53,800 nt of DNA, from positions 1 through 53,800 of the forward strand of contig JACPUR010000007.1 of NCBI GenBank assembly GCA_016192135.1, read 5' to 3'. Source of the stretch: Candidatus Tectomicrobia bacterium (GTDB taxonomy: Bacteria; UBA8248). Position 1 is the stretch's first letter, and every line of letters starts with the position of its first letter. The position numbers were made by a program, and so were the translations under genes. The notes beneath the pieces are model-generated. The model worked only from the letters and a program-made list of their open reading frames with translations. It ran no database searches and was not told the DNA's origin. This document shows positions 38,751 through 47,396 of the stretch, piece after piece.

Positions 38751-39959
38751 TCAGGAATCTCCGCGCGGCGGATAGGTGTAGTGATTGGGCACCACCGTCT
38801 TCGGCGCGATGACCGTGCCGGCGGCCAGCGTGTTCGAGGCGCCGATCTGGCTTCCGTCTCCGACGAAGGAGCCGAGCTTCTGCATCATCGAGTTCACTTG
38901 ATCCTCCTTCAAGCCGAGGCAGATTGGCGCCTGATCGAGGTTCTGGTTGAGGGTCATCACCCCCGAGCCGACGCGCACCCTCTCGCCGATCACGCTGTCG
39001 CCGACGAAAGAGAGCCGCCCCACGTGCACTCCGTCGAGCAGGACGCAGTTCTTGAGCTCGACGCCGAAGCCGATCATGGCCTCGGCCCCGATGGCCGTGT
39101 AGGGCCGGACGAGCACGCCGTTCCCGATGAAGGACCCCTGGCCGATGAAGCAGGGGCCGAAGATGGACGCGCCCGATTCGATCACCACGTCGCGCTCGAT
39201 CCGCACCGGCCCCCGGAACTGGACCGCCCCCCGGAGCTGGACGCTGCCGTCCACCACCGCCTCCCGCCAGGTGTCCATCACGATGCGGTTCCCCCGGAGC
39301 AAATCCCAAGGATGCTTTGGATCAAGCCAGGGGTCCTCCCAGATGGCCGACCGCAGGCCGTCCGTGGCGATGAGATCGTTGAGGGCGACATCCATCTCCT
39401 TCTTCTCGAGGAGATCGAACAGGCGGTAGGGCATCACGAAGACCCCGGCCAGGACGTAGTTCCCCATCTCCCGCTCGGTGGGCTTCTCCACCAGCCGGGT
39501 GATCTGCATGTCGGCTCCCAGGTAGACGGTCCCGAAGTCCTGCGCCTGGGGCGTGTGGCAGATAGCGGCGACGGGCTGGTTGAAGGAGCCGAAGGTCTGG
39601 GTGACGTGGCGGTAGATGTTGCCCGGCGTGAGGACGTCGGCGTAGACGAGGAGGAAGCTCTCGCCCGGCTGGAAGTGCCCGCGCGCGATCCGGATGGCCT
39701 CCCGGATGCCGGAGGGCTCCTTCTGGTGGACGTACTGGATGGTCATGCCGAAGGAGGCGCCCTGCCCGAAGTGTTGCATGATCTTCTGGGCGCAGTGCCC
39801 CACCACCATGACCACGTCGCTCACGCCGGCCGCCCGCAGCTTGGGGAGCGCCATCTCGAGGAGCATCCCGCCCGCGACGGGCAGCATCGCCTTGGGCCGG
39901 GTTTCGGTGAAGGGATAGAGGCCGGCGCCTCGGCCAGCGGCGAGAATGAGCGCTCTCAA
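38751..39959 (-). CDS. Sugar nucleotidyltransferase with beta-helix C-terminus
   Basis: Protein of 402 residues: an NTP-transferase domain (residues 1-235; RALILAAGRGAGLYPFTETR with PKAMLPVAGG, VYADVLTPG) joined to a left-handed beta-helix (FIGQGSFIGNGVLVRPYTAI and GVELKNCVLLDGVHVG). The architecture matches GlmU-like or archaeal-type bifunctional sugar-1-phosphate nucleotidyltransferases. The start is TTG at 39959 with AGGAAGG six bases upstream, giving the usual LILAAG opening; the TTG 21 bases upstream lacks a ribosome site. A TATAAT at 40024-40019 may start this transcript. Confidence 0.88.
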   Translation of the reverse strand: MRALILAAGRGAGLYPFTETRPKAMLPVAGGMLLEMALPKLRAAGVSDVVMVVGHCAQKIMQHFGQGASFGMTIQYVHQKEPSGIREAIRIARGHFQPGESFLLVYADVLTPGNIYRHVTQTFGSFNQPVAAICHTPQAQDFGTVYLGADMQITRLVEKPTEREMGNYVLAGVFVMPYRLFDLLEKKEMDVALNDLIATDGLRSAIWEDPWLDPKHPWDLLRGNRIVMDTWREAVVDGSVQLRGAVQFRGPVRIERDVVIESGASIFGPCFIGQGSFIGNGVLVRPYTAIGAEAMIGFGVELKNCVLLDGVHVGRLSFVGDSVIGERVRVGSGVMTLNQNLDQAPICLGLKEDQVNSMMQKLGSFVGDGSQIGASNTLAAGTVIAPKTVVPNHYTYPPRGDS

Positions 39960-40018
39960 GGCGAACCTTCCTGGCGACAATTGAGCAAAGGCGAAAAAAA
40001 CATCACATCCGCGTGAAT

Positions 40019-40024
40019 ATTATA
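40019..40024 (-). promoter_or_regulatory. Candidate -10 box of the sugar-nucleotide run
   Basis: A perfect TATAAT in AT-rich sequence lies 60 bases before the TTG start at 39959 and just after the uridylyltransferase gene stop. A TTGATT lies 23 bases upstream, too far for a standard -35, so the call is tentative. Confidence 0.35.
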
Positions 40025-40049
40025 ATCTGGGACGGCTCAAAAGGGGGAA

Positions 40050-40811
40050 TCAAATCTTACGCGCTTTCCATAAGGTATTTGCCCGATTGAGTTCCTGGGG
40101 CGTGTTCACGCCGAGCGCCTCTTCGGCATTCCGGACCAGATGGGCCACCACGGCGAGGCCCTCGCGCAGGGCGAGGATGAGCACGTCCGGCAGGTAATAC
40201 TCCCCCTGGCGGTTCTCGGCCTTGAGGCGGGGCAGCGCGGACGCGAGATACGGGAGGTCGAAGGCGTAGGTGCCGGTGTTGATCTCCCGCGCCCGCCGCT
40301 CCTCCTCCGTGGCGTCGGCGTCCTCGACCACGCGGAGGAAGGCGCTCTCCGGCCCCGCCGCGCGCAGCACGCGCCCGTAGCCCGCGGGATTCTCCACCAC
40401 CGCGGTGAGCACGGCCGCCGCCGCCCCCGCCTCGCGGCGCCGCTCCAGGAGGTCCCGCAGGGTGTCCGGGCGAAGCAGGGGCACGTCCCCGCAGAGAAGG
40501 AGGACCTCGCCCTCGCTCCGGCCGAGCGCCGCCAGGCCCGCCGCCGCGGCGTGCCCCGTCCCGAGCTGCTCGGCCTGCAGCGCGAACCGGATGTCCGCTT
40601 CCTCCGGGCCGAACGCGGCGCGGACTGCCTCGGCCTGGTGGCCCACGACGACCACGATGCACGAGGCGCCGGCGGCGCGGGCGCTCTCCGCCACGTGGCG
40701 GACCATGGGCCTCCCCCCCACCGGATGGAGCACCTTGGCCAGGGGGGAGCCCATGCGCTTGCCCTGGCCCGCCGCGAGGATGACGGCCGCCAGCGGCGGT
40801 CGCGCGTTCAC
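40050..40811 (-). CDS. GlmU N-terminal-like uridylyltransferase, single domain
   Basis: Protein of 253 residues that matches only the pyrophosphorylase domain of GlmU: LAAVILAAGQGKRMGSPLAK, ALQAEQLGTGHAAAAG, LCGDVPLLRPDTL, NPAGYGRVLR and EINTGTYAF. GlmU is normally about 450 residues with a second, acetyltransferase, domain; that is absent here. The GTG start lies just after the regulator gene stop. It may supply UDP-GlcNAc synthesis together with the separate beta-helix proteins. Confidence 0.9.
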   Translation of the reverse strand: MNARPPLAAVILAAGQGKRMGSPLAKVLHPVGGRPMVRHVAESARAAGASCIVVVVGHQAEAVRAAFGPEEADIRFALQAEQLGTGHAAAAGLAALGRSEGEVLLLCGDVPLLRPDTLRDLLERRREAGAAAAVLTAVVENPAGYGRVLRAAGPESAFLRVVEDADATEEERRAREINTGTYAFDLPYLASALPRLKAENRQGEYYLPDVLILALREGLAVVAHLVRNAEEALGVNTPQELNRANTLWKARKI

Positions 40812-40815
40812 GGAG

Positions 40816-42180
40816 TCACTTCCGGCGCGGCCCCCGGCGGCCCGCCGGAGGAGTGAGGTTCAGCTCCTGGAGCTTGCGGTGGAGGGTGTTGCGGTTCATG
40901 CCCAGGAGCTGGGCGGCCTTGAGCTGATTGCCGCCGCTCTCGCGCAGGACGAGCTCGAGCAGGGGCTTCTCCACGCTGCGGATGGTGTGCTCGTAGAAGT
41001 CGCTGCCCCCCCCCTTTCCCAGGACGCCGACGATGGGGGCGAGCCGCTCGCGGAAGAACTCCTCCATCTCGCCCCGGCGGCGCGCGGAGGGGTCGGGCGC
41101 GAAGGCGTCCACCGAGATGGCCGGCCCTCCGGAGAGAAGAACGGCCCGGCAAAGGCTCATCTCGAGCTCCGACTCGTTCCCCCACCAGGGCCGCTCCTGG
41201 ATCGCCTCCACCGCGCCCGGAGTGAGAACGTGCGGCTCGAGGCCGAACCGCTCGGCGAAATCCCGCAGGACGGCCTCCGCCAGCTCCGGCAGGTCCTTGC
41301 GGCGCTCGCGCAGGGTGGGGATGCGCACCGGCAGGCACCGCGCCTCGTCGCACAAGGAGGGAATGAGCGAATCCTGGATCAGGCGCTCCGGGTCGATCGT
41401 CTCGCACACGATGAGTCGGAACTCCGGGCAGGCGGGGCCGCCCAGCGCCGCGGCGGCGAGGCGGACCTGGAGCTCCCGCGGGAGGAGCTGCGCCTCCTCG
41501 ACGAGAAGCGTGCCGCCCAGCTCGAGGATTTCCCCCTCGGACCCTTTGCCCTTCTCCAGGCGCGCCAGCGCCTTCTCGAACGCCGGCTGCCGGGCCTGGA
41601 ACTGGATAAGCGGGTGGCGCTGGCCCGGATGGCGCGCGTGGAGGGCACGGCCCACGGCGGCGAAGCTGGCTCCCTTCTCCCCGCGCAGGAGGATGGCGCG
41701 GTGCCGGGGCCCGGCCTCCCGGATGGACCGCCGGAGCCGCTCGGAGGGGGCGCTGCCCCCGATCAGTATCCCCGCGCCCGCCTGCTGGCGCACCTCGGCC
41801 CGCAACCAGCGCACCTCGCGGCGCAGCAGGCCCTCCTCCGTCACCGAGCGCACGAAGCCCAGGACCTCCTCCGGATGGACTTCGTCCACGAACACCGAGC
41901 GCGCGCCCGCCTTCAGGCCGTGGGGCGCCAGGCCCTTGTCGCCCGCCCGCAGCACCATGCCCACGGGCTTCCCCTGCTCCTCGAAGCGCGGGATGAGGGG
42001 GATGTCCGCCGGAGAGCCCGGCGCCAGCAGCACCACGCCGCAGCGTTCCACGCACTCCCACGCCCGCCCGGGCTCCGCCGCGGCCTCGACCCGCACCCCG
42101 AGCTCCTCGAGCCCATCGAGCATGTGCCTCCGCCCGGGGGAGAGGGCGCCCACGAAGAGAAGGCCGCTCAAGCCGGCCAT
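40816..42180 (-). CDS. Degenerate NtrC-family regulator with Fis-type HTH
   Basis: Protein of 454 residues in three parts. Residues 1-115 resemble a receiver-like domain (LLFVGALSPGRRHMLDGLEE). Residues about 135-370 align with the AAA+ domain of sigma-54 activators, with LRERRKDLPELAEAVLRDFA well kept. Residues 400-445 form a Fis HTH (GGNQLKAAQLLGMNRNTLHRKL). The ATPase parts are damaged: Walker A reads GEKGASFAAVGRALH without the GK, Walker B reads GGTLLVEEA, and the GAFTGA loop is missing (QARQPAFEKALA). It therefore cannot work as a normal sigma-54 activator and may be a DNA-binding repressor or scaffold. Confidence 0.85.
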   Translation of the reverse strand: MAGLSGLLFVGALSPGRRHMLDGLEELGVRVEAAAEPGRAWECVERCGVVLLAPGSPADIPLIPRFEEQGKPVGMVLRAGDKGLAPHGLKAGARSVFVDEVHPEEVLGFVRSVTEEGLLRREVRWLRAEVRQQAGAGILIGGSAPSERLRRSIREAGPRHRAILLRGEKGASFAAVGRALHARHPGQRHPLIQFQARQPAFEKALARLEKGKGSEGEILELGGTLLVEEAQLLPRELQVRLAAAALGGPACPEFRLIVCETIDPERLIQDSLIPSLCDEARCLPVRIPTLRERRKDLPELAEAVLRDFAERFGLEPHVLTPGAVEAIQERPWWGNESELEMSLCRAVLLSGGPAISVDAFAPDPSARRRGEMEEFFRERLAPIVGVLGKGGGSDFYEHTIRSVEKPLLELVLRESGGNQLKAAQLLGMNRNTLHRKLQELNLTPPAGRRGPRRK

Positions 42181-42205
42181 CGCGCTTCCACCTTTGCCTC
42201 CGCGC

Positions 42206-43540
42206 CTACTTCGCCGCTTCGCGCAGGTCCACGAAGCGCTTCGCCTTGAACGTCGTCCGCTCGAAGGACCCCTGGGGGAGGATCTTGACCTCTGGAGTCA
42301 CGAGCAGCGCGTCGCGCAGCCGCTCCCGGAGCTTCTCCAGCAGCTGAGGGGAGGCCTCGCCCGCCGCGGCCTCGGCCACCACCACGCACAGGTCGCGCCC
42401 CGTCGCCGGGTCGGGGTGCAGCTCGATCCGGAACTCGTTGCTGAGGTCCGGGAAGCTGCGCACCACCTCCTCCACCTGAATGGGGTAGAACTTGGCCCCC
42501 TTGTAGATGACGAGGTCGTCGTGCCGCCCCAGGATGCCGCCCGGGGAACGGAGGTGGGTGCGCCCGCAGGGGCTGGGCCGGCTGTCGACCAGGGCAAAAT
42601 CATTGGACCAGTAGCGGAGCATGGGAGTGGCTTCCCGGGTCAGGTGGGTGATGACCAGAATGCCGACCTGCCCCTCGGGAACGGGCCTGTGGGTCTGGGG
42701 ATCCAGGACCTCGATGATGTGGTGGTCCTCGGCCCAGATGAGCCCCGACTTGGCCTCCGACTCGCTGGCGAAGGTGGGGCCGATCTCCCCCAGGCCGAAA
42801 TAGTCGTAGGCGTCCACGCCCAGCGCCGACTCCAGCCGGGCCCGCGTGGCCGGGTTCTGCGCCCCGGCCTCCCCGCCGAATGCGCCGATGCGGAGCGGGA
42901 GATCGCCGGGCCCCAGGCCCGCCTCGCGGAGCTTCTCCCCGATGTAGAGGCCGTAGCTGGGGGTGCTGAGGAGAATGGTGGAGCCGATGGTCCGCATGTA
43001 GAAGATCTGGCGGTCGGTCATGGCCGCGCCGATGGGGATGACGAAGCAGCCGATCTTCTGGGTGGCGTAGTGGACGCTCATGCCGGCCACCCACAGGCCG
43101 TAGCTGAAGGCGTTCTGCACGATATCGCCCGGCCGGACTCCGAAGCTCCACATGGTACGGGCGGTGAAGTCGGCGATGTGCTCGACGTCCCGCCGGTTCC
43201 AGATGGTGCTGACGGGCACGCCGGTGGTCCCGGTGGAGGGATGAAGTTCCCCCCACGCCTCGGGGGGCGCCACGGTGTAGCGGCCGAAGGGAGGATGGGC
43301 CACCTGCTCGGAGCGAAGCTCCTGCTTGGTGACGGGGGGGATGCGGCGCAGGTCGTCGAGGGTGCGGATGCCGTCGGGTCCCACCCCGGCCGCGTCGAGG
43401 CGCTCGCGGTAGAAGGGGGAGCCCTCGTAGCAGCGGCGCACCTGCCACTGGAGACGTTCGAGCTGCAGGGCGGCGAGTTCGTCGCGGCCCATGCACTCGA
43501 TGCGCTCGTCCCAGTAATCCCTCTTGGGCGGCTGTGCCAT
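42206..43540 (-). CDS. Phenylacetate-CoA ligase-like AMP-forming enzyme
   Basis: Adenylate-forming enzyme of 444 residues resembling PaaK. LHPSTGTTGVPVSTIWNRRD contains the P-loop-like ATP motif, IGAFGGEAG and YDYFGLGEIGPTFASE form the central A-motifs, and KGAKFYPIQVEEVVRSFP with the final KAKRFVDLREAAK lysine completes it. It would activate an aromatic or other carboxylic acid to an acyl-CoA. The ATG at 43540 gives the usual PPKRDYWDERIE start; the ribosome site is weak. It lies upstream of the degenerate regulator on the same strand. Confidence 0.9.
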   Translation of the reverse strand: MAQPPKRDYWDERIECMGRDELAALQLERLQWQVRRCYEGSPFYRERLDAAGVGPDGIRTLDDLRRIPPVTKQELRSEQVAHPPFGRYTVAPPEAWGELHPSTGTTGVPVSTIWNRRDVEHIADFTARTMWSFGVRPGDIVQNAFSYGLWVAGMSVHYATQKIGCFVIPIGAAMTDRQIFYMRTIGSTILLSTPSYGLYIGEKLREAGLGPGDLPLRIGAFGGEAGAQNPATRARLESALGVDAYDYFGLGEIGPTFASESEAKSGLIWAEDHHIIEVLDPQTHRPVPEGQVGILVITHLTREATPMLRYWSNDFALVDSRPSPCGRTHLRSPGGILGRHDDLVIYKGAKFYPIQVEEVVRSFPDLSNEFRIELHPDPATGRDLCVVVAEAAAGEASPQLLEKLRERLRDALLVTPEVKILPQGSFERTTFKAKRFVDLREAAK

Positions 43541-43763
43541 GACACGTCTGCCATCGATATGAAAGCGATCGGACCATCGCCGCACGGCGAACAACGAACG
43601 CTAAAGCCGAGGAAAAGCGGAACCGAACGCCCCAGCGCCCGGGCCGCATTCAATGTCCGGTTTGGATAACGCGCCTCACGCGCGCGGAGTGATTTCGGAT
43701 CGCGTCATGCGAAAGAAACCAAGGCCAGTAGGCAAGCCTCGAAACGCTAGCACAGCGCCGGGA

Positions 43764-43792
43764 CCCGCGCAAGAAGATTCACTTCGCGCGGG
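43764..43792 (-). terminator. Strong hairpin after the exonuclease/UvrC-like gene
   Basis: CCCGCGC and GCGCGGG arms with an inner AAG/CTT pairing lie 27 bases after the stop at 43819. No T-tract follows, so it may be a rho-type or 3'-stabilising structure. Confidence 0.4.
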
Positions 43793-43818
43793 AAGGGAAG
43801 GCAAGGCCGGAAATTGAA

Positions 43819-45687
43819 TCAGACTGAGATGATGGTGCCGGCGGCGCGGGGCTCCTGCAGGCTCTTGAGCATGGCGAAGCGGATCTGATCGGCCGTGCAG
43901 CCGGGCGTGATCTCCAGGATGAAGCCGTCCATCAGCTCGCGCCGCAGCCAGGCGGCGATGATGGCCGCCTCCTCGATCTGCTCCTTGGAGGGAGCGAAAG
44001 GCTCGCCTTCCTCGGAAAAATAAATTTCCCGCAGCTTGGCGTCGAACTCCCCCGCGGGAGGAGAGGATCGCTCGAATTCCATCTCCCCCGCGAGCAGCCC
44101 CCGGCGCACGAAATACGCCACCCGCCGGCGGCGCGTCTCGCCCGGCTCGACGATGACGAGGTTCCGCCGCTCGACCGAGGGGCCGGCGAGGCCCTGGCTG
44201 TGCATCAGATGGCGCAGGCGCCCGAATTGGCGCCGCAGCCGGGAAGCCGCCGGGCCGTTGCCGTTCCAGGCCTGCTCGATGAGCCCCAGCAGGCCCTGTT
44301 CTTCCTCCGCGGCCAGGCGGCCCTCCAGCATCGCCTGAAGGCCTTGAATCAACTGACCGTACAGGCGAGGCGAGAGATCGGGCGGAGGCGGAAGTTCCTC
44401 GGCCGCGGGCTCGTCCTCCCGCATCTTCGCCAGCCGCCGCAGAGGGAACACCGAGTGGATGGCCCCGACCAGGTCCTGCAGGTGGGCCTGTTTCCGGAAG
44501 GGACCGTAATAGGCGCATCCGTCGGCCTGGAGCCGGCTCACCGGGTAAACGCGCGGGAACCGGCTGGCCGTGCCGACCTTCAGGAAGCCCGCCCCGCCAG
44601 CGGCGGCCGTCCCGTTCACGATGTAGCAGTCCCGGGCAAGGCGCGCCGCGCGGAGGTTCATGCCGAGCTCGCTCTCGAGGGCCTGCGCCTCGACTCCCGT
44701 CACGCTCCTCAGACGCTGGGAAAAGCGGGCGGCCGAGCGACTGCGCGGGAAGAACAGGTCGCGCACGGCTCGCTGGATGTCCGGCGCCCGGCCGGCGTAC
44801 ACGGTGCGGCCCTTGCCGTCGAGCAGGCGGAAGACGCCCCGCTCGGCAGGGAGCGCGTCGACGGCGCCCGGGTCGATGAGGGCTCCCTCGAGCAGCGCGG
44901 GCGCCTCCTTCTGCGGGGCCTCCTGGCGGGCGAGCGTCTCCTCCAGCGTCTCCACCCCGAGGAGCTGCAGCATCCGGAGCAGGCGCAGGAGGATCTCCGC
45001 CGTCGCCCGCGCGTCGCCCAGGGCCCGGTGACGTTCCTCGGCCCCGTTCGGAATGCCCAGGTAGGCCGCCAGCTCGCCCAGGTTGTAGCGCTCGACCTGG
45101 GGAAGCAGCTGCTGGGCCAGCTTAAAGGTGCATAGGACGGGGGGATTGAACTCCCTGCCCAGGAACTCCCCTGCGAAGTAGCGGATGAAGTGAAGATCGA
45201 AGTTCGCGCAATGGCCCACGAACACGCAGCCCTCGATGGAATCGAGAAATCCCGGCAGGACCTCCATCAGGTCCGGGCAGTCGGCCACCATGGCGTCCGA
45301 GATGCCCGTAAGGCGAACCACGCTCCAGGGAATCTCGCGGCCCGGGTTCACCAGGGCGGAGGACTTCCCCGTCAGCTTCCCGGCCTGCGCCTTGATCGCG
45401 GCCAGCTCGGTGATCCGGTGCTGGGGAGGGCGCCCTCCGGTGGTTTCGATGTCCACCACGGCAAAGGTGACCTGAGGCAGGAAGTTGCCGGAGAGGCAGG
45501 TCTCGGGGATCTCCCACACCCCTAGGGGGTCGCGGCGGGCCAGGGGGCTCGCCTCGAGAAGGGGATCGAGGATGGTCTGGGAATGCTTCTCGCTCAGGCC
45601 GCCAGCGTCGAGGAGAAGCCGGGCCAGCGTGGAATAAGGAAGAGGCTTGCCGTCCCCGTCCTGCAGCCGATGCATGCTGTGTGCCAT
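43819..45687 (-). CDS. DnaQ-type exonuclease fused to a GIY-YIG/UvrC-like domain
   Basis: Two-part protein of 622 residues. Residues about 65-240 are a DEDDh 3'-5' exonuclease (FAVVDIETTGG, VFVGHCANFDLHFI, HRALGDARAT). Residues about 270-360 resemble a UvrC GIY-YIG nuclease (GVFRLLDGKGRTVYAGRA), followed by a C-terminal region with YYGPFRKQAHLQDLVGAIHS as in UvrC/Cho. Such DnaQ-UvrC fusions are known as DNA polymerase III epsilon-like or Cho-type proteins. I chose the ATG at 45687; the longer frame starts at a TTG without a ribosome site. It is flanked by the CoA ligase gene and the divergent tat genes. Confidence 0.85.
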   Translation of the reverse strand: MAHSMHRLQDGDGKPLPYSTLARLLLDAGGLSEKHSQTILDPLLEASPLARRDPLGVWEIPETCLSGNFLPQVTFAVVDIETTGGRPPQHRITELAAIKAQAGKLTGKSSALVNPGREIPWSVVRLTGISDAMVADCPDLMEVLPGFLDSIEGCVFVGHCANFDLHFIRYFAGEFLGREFNPPVLCTFKLAQQLLPQVERYNLGELAAYLGIPNGAEERHRALGDARATAEILLRLLRMLQLLGVETLEETLARQEAPQKEAPALLEGALIDPGAVDALPAERGVFRLLDGKGRTVYAGRAPDIQRAVRDLFFPRSRSAARFSQRLRSVTGVEAQALESELGMNLRAARLARDCYIVNGTAAAGGAGFLKVGTASRFPRVYPVSRLQADGCAYYGPFRKQAHLQDLVGAIHSVFPLRRLAKMREDEPAAEELPPPPDLSPRLYGQLIQGLQAMLEGRLAAEEEQGLLGLIEQAWNGNGPAASRLRRQFGRLRHLMHSQGLAGPSVERRNLVIVEPGETRRRRVAYFVRRGLLAGEMEFERSSPPAGEFDAKLREIYFSEEGEPFAPSKEQIEEAAIIAAWLRRELMDGFILEITPGCTADQIRFAMLKSLQEPRAAGTIISV

Positions 45688-45830
45688 AAGCTCGAATTTT
45701 CCATCGCAGGCCGCAGGGCCGGAGGTTGTCTTTGGGCAGGGCGGCGGAATCCTAGCAAAATCCGAAGGATATTTCAAAGACTATCGCCGATCCCCTCTCC
45801 TTGGAGCCGGTTTTTCCCCCGCCGGGCTTC

Positions 45831-45839
45831 TGGTATAAC
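45831..45839 (+). promoter_or_regulatory. Extended -10 promoter candidate for the tat genes
   Basis: TGGTATAAC carries the TG-N-TATAA form of an extended -10 box, 39 bases before the TTG start of tatB. No consensus -35 lies at the right distance, which is acceptable for this class. Confidence 0.45.
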
Positions 45840-45877
45840 CCCTCTTTCAAGGTGCCGCTGGAAAGAGGGAGCCCCCC

Positions 45878-46252
45878 TTGTTCGGAAGTATCGGATTTCC
45901 CGAACTGGTCGTCATTTTCATCGTGGCCCTCCTGGTTCTCGGGCCCCAGCGCTTGCCCGAGATGGCCCGCACCCTGGGCCGCACCCTCCGGGAGCTCCGG
46001 CGCACGGCCTCGGATCTGCAGAGCAGCTTCAATCTGGAGGAGGAGTTCGAAACCGAGCCCCGCGCCGGCCAAGCCCCCGTCAGCGAGAAGGACGCGGCGA
46101 AGGACCGGGAAGGGGCCGAGGGGCCCGGGGCGCCCGGGCCGGCTGAGGCCGAGGCGAAGGCCCCCGGAGCGGCCGGTGAGAGCCCGAAGAACGGGGAGGG
46201 CGCCGCGCCCGCGGAGAGGGCGGAACCGCCCGAAGGGAGCCGTCCCGCGTGA
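45878..46252 (+). CDS. tatB: TatA/TatB-type twin-arginine translocase subunit
   Basis: Protein of 124 residues with one N-terminal membrane helix (FGSIGFPELVVIFIVALLVL), the hinge GPQRLPEMARTLGR and an amphipathic helix, then a long Ala/Glu/Pro-rich tail. The Glu in FPEL and length above 100 favour TatB over TatA. The start is TTG with AGAGGG eight bases upstream. It overlaps tatC by four bases (GTGA). TatA itself is not visible, so this protein may serve both roles or TatA lies elsewhere. Confidence 0.9.
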   Translation: MFGSIGFPELVVIFIVALLVLGPQRLPEMARTLGRTLRELRRTASDLQSSFNLEEEFETEPRAGQAPVSEKDAAKDREGAEGPGAPGPAEAEAKAPGAAGESPKNGEGAAPAERAEPPEGSRPA

Positions 46253-47007
46253 GCCAAGACCAGGGCATGTCGCTCACGGAGCACCTCGCCGAGCTCCGAA
46301 AACGCATCGTCGTCATCCTCTCGGCGATCGGGATCATCTTCCTCGTTACGTATTATTTCTCGGCTTACCTGCTGGCGTTCGCGCAGCGGCCCATCGGCCC
46401 GCACAAGCTGATCTTCCTGTCCCCCACGGAGGCCTTCTTCGCCCACCTCAAGGTGGCCTTCTACGTGGCGTTCTTTCTGAGCCTGCCGGTGACGTTCCAC
46501 CAGGTATGGAAGTTCTGCTCGCCCGGGCTGCTGGAAACCGAGAAACGCTATGTGGCGCCGTTCGTCATCGCCTCGAGCCTCTGCTTCGCCGTGGGGGCCT
46601 TCTTCTGTTATTACGTCGTCCTCCCCCTCGGGCTCGAGTTCCTCCTGAGCTTCGGCTCCCCCACCCTCGAGCCCCAGATCTCCATCGGCTACTACATCTC
46701 CTTCGTGTTCCAGCTCATGCTGGCCTTCGGCCTGGTGTTCGAGGTGCCCATCCTCGTCATCCTCCTCGTCCAGATGGGGGTGCTCTCGACCAAGACCCTC
46801 ACCTCGAACCGGGGCTACGTCGTCATCGCCGCCTTCGTGATGGGCGCCGTCCTGACGCCCACGCCCGACATGTTCAACCAGATCCTGCTCGCGGGCCCCC
46901 TGCTGGTCCTGTTCGAGATCAGCATCCTCATCGGGCGGGTCATCGAGCGGCGCAGGGCGCGGCGCGCGGCGGAGCAAGAGGCCCAGGGCCAGGAGGCCTC
47001 GCCGTGA
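46249..47007 (+). CDS. tatC: TatC twin-arginine translocase
   Basis: Membrane protein of 252 residues with six helices. It shows MSLTEHLAELRKRIVVILSA at the N-terminus, FLSPTEAFFAHLKVAFYVAF and the conserved FEVPILVILLVQMGVL and LTPTPDMFNQILLAGPLL, all TatC hallmarks. It binds twin-arginine signal peptides and forms the export channel with TatB/TatA. The GTG start is coupled to tatB. Confidence 0.95.
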   Translation: MSQDQGMSLTEHLAELRKRIVVILSAIGIIFLVTYYFSAYLLAFAQRPIGPHKLIFLSPTEAFFAHLKVAFYVAFFLSLPVTFHQVWKFCSPGLLETEKRYVAPFVIASSLCFAVGAFFCYYVVLPLGLEFLLSFGSPTLEPQISIGYYISFVFQLMLAFGLVFEVPILVILLVQMGVLSTKTLTSNRGYVVIAAFVMGAVLTPTPDMFNQILLAGPLLVLFEISILIGRVIERRRARRAAEQEAQGQEASP

Positions 47008-47067
47008 CCCCGCCCGCTTCCCTCCCCCACGCCGGGGCCGCCTCGAAAAACTCCCCCTGAGGCCCCC

Positions 47068-47343
47068 GTGGCGGCCGAGCGGGTCCACCTCGTCATCCGG
47101 GGCCGCGTCCAGGGCGTCTGGTACCGGGCAAGCGCCGGGAAGGAGGCCCGCCGCCTGGGCCTCTCCGGCTGGGTGCGCAACCTTCCGGACGGCGCCGTCG
47201 AGCTCGCGGCCGAAGGCCCCTCCGGGGCCCTCGACGCCCTCATCGCCTGGTGCTGGAAGGGGCCGACCCTCGCCCGCGTGGACGACATCCAGATCGAGCG
47301 GGGAGAGGCGACGGGGGAGGCGGAGGGGTTCGAGGTGAGGTAG
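47068..47343 (+). CDS. acyP: Acylphosphatase
   Basis: Enzyme of 91 residues that hydrolyses carboxyl phosphates. The catalytic Arg lies in [10 protein letters not shown] and the Asn in [13 protein letters not shown], with [11 protein letters not shown] completing the fold. The GTG at 47068 has GAGG six bases upstream. It follows tatC by 60 bases and converges with ccdA. Confidence 0.93.
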   Translation: MAAERVHLVIRGRVQGVWYRASAGKEARRLGLSGWVRNLPDGAVELAAEGPSGALDALIAWCWKGPTLARVDDIQIERGEATGEAEGFEVR

Positions 47344-47396
47344 GGGCTCGGTGGATATGCCGCCGGCGAACCATTCAAGAACCTTCCGAATTCCGC

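Noticed and set aside
38750-39000. glmS ribozyme in the glmS leader
   Set aside because: The region upstream of glmS is the coding end of the nucleotidyltransferase gene, leaving a one-base gap.
41033-43669. An 878-codon plus-strand frame
   Set aside because: It is antisense to the regulator and CoA ligase genes, both of which have clear motifs.
43541-43818. Small gene or RNA between the CoA ligase and exonuclease genes
   Set aside because: No frame with a start and ribosome site; only the hairpin at 43764-43792 stands out.
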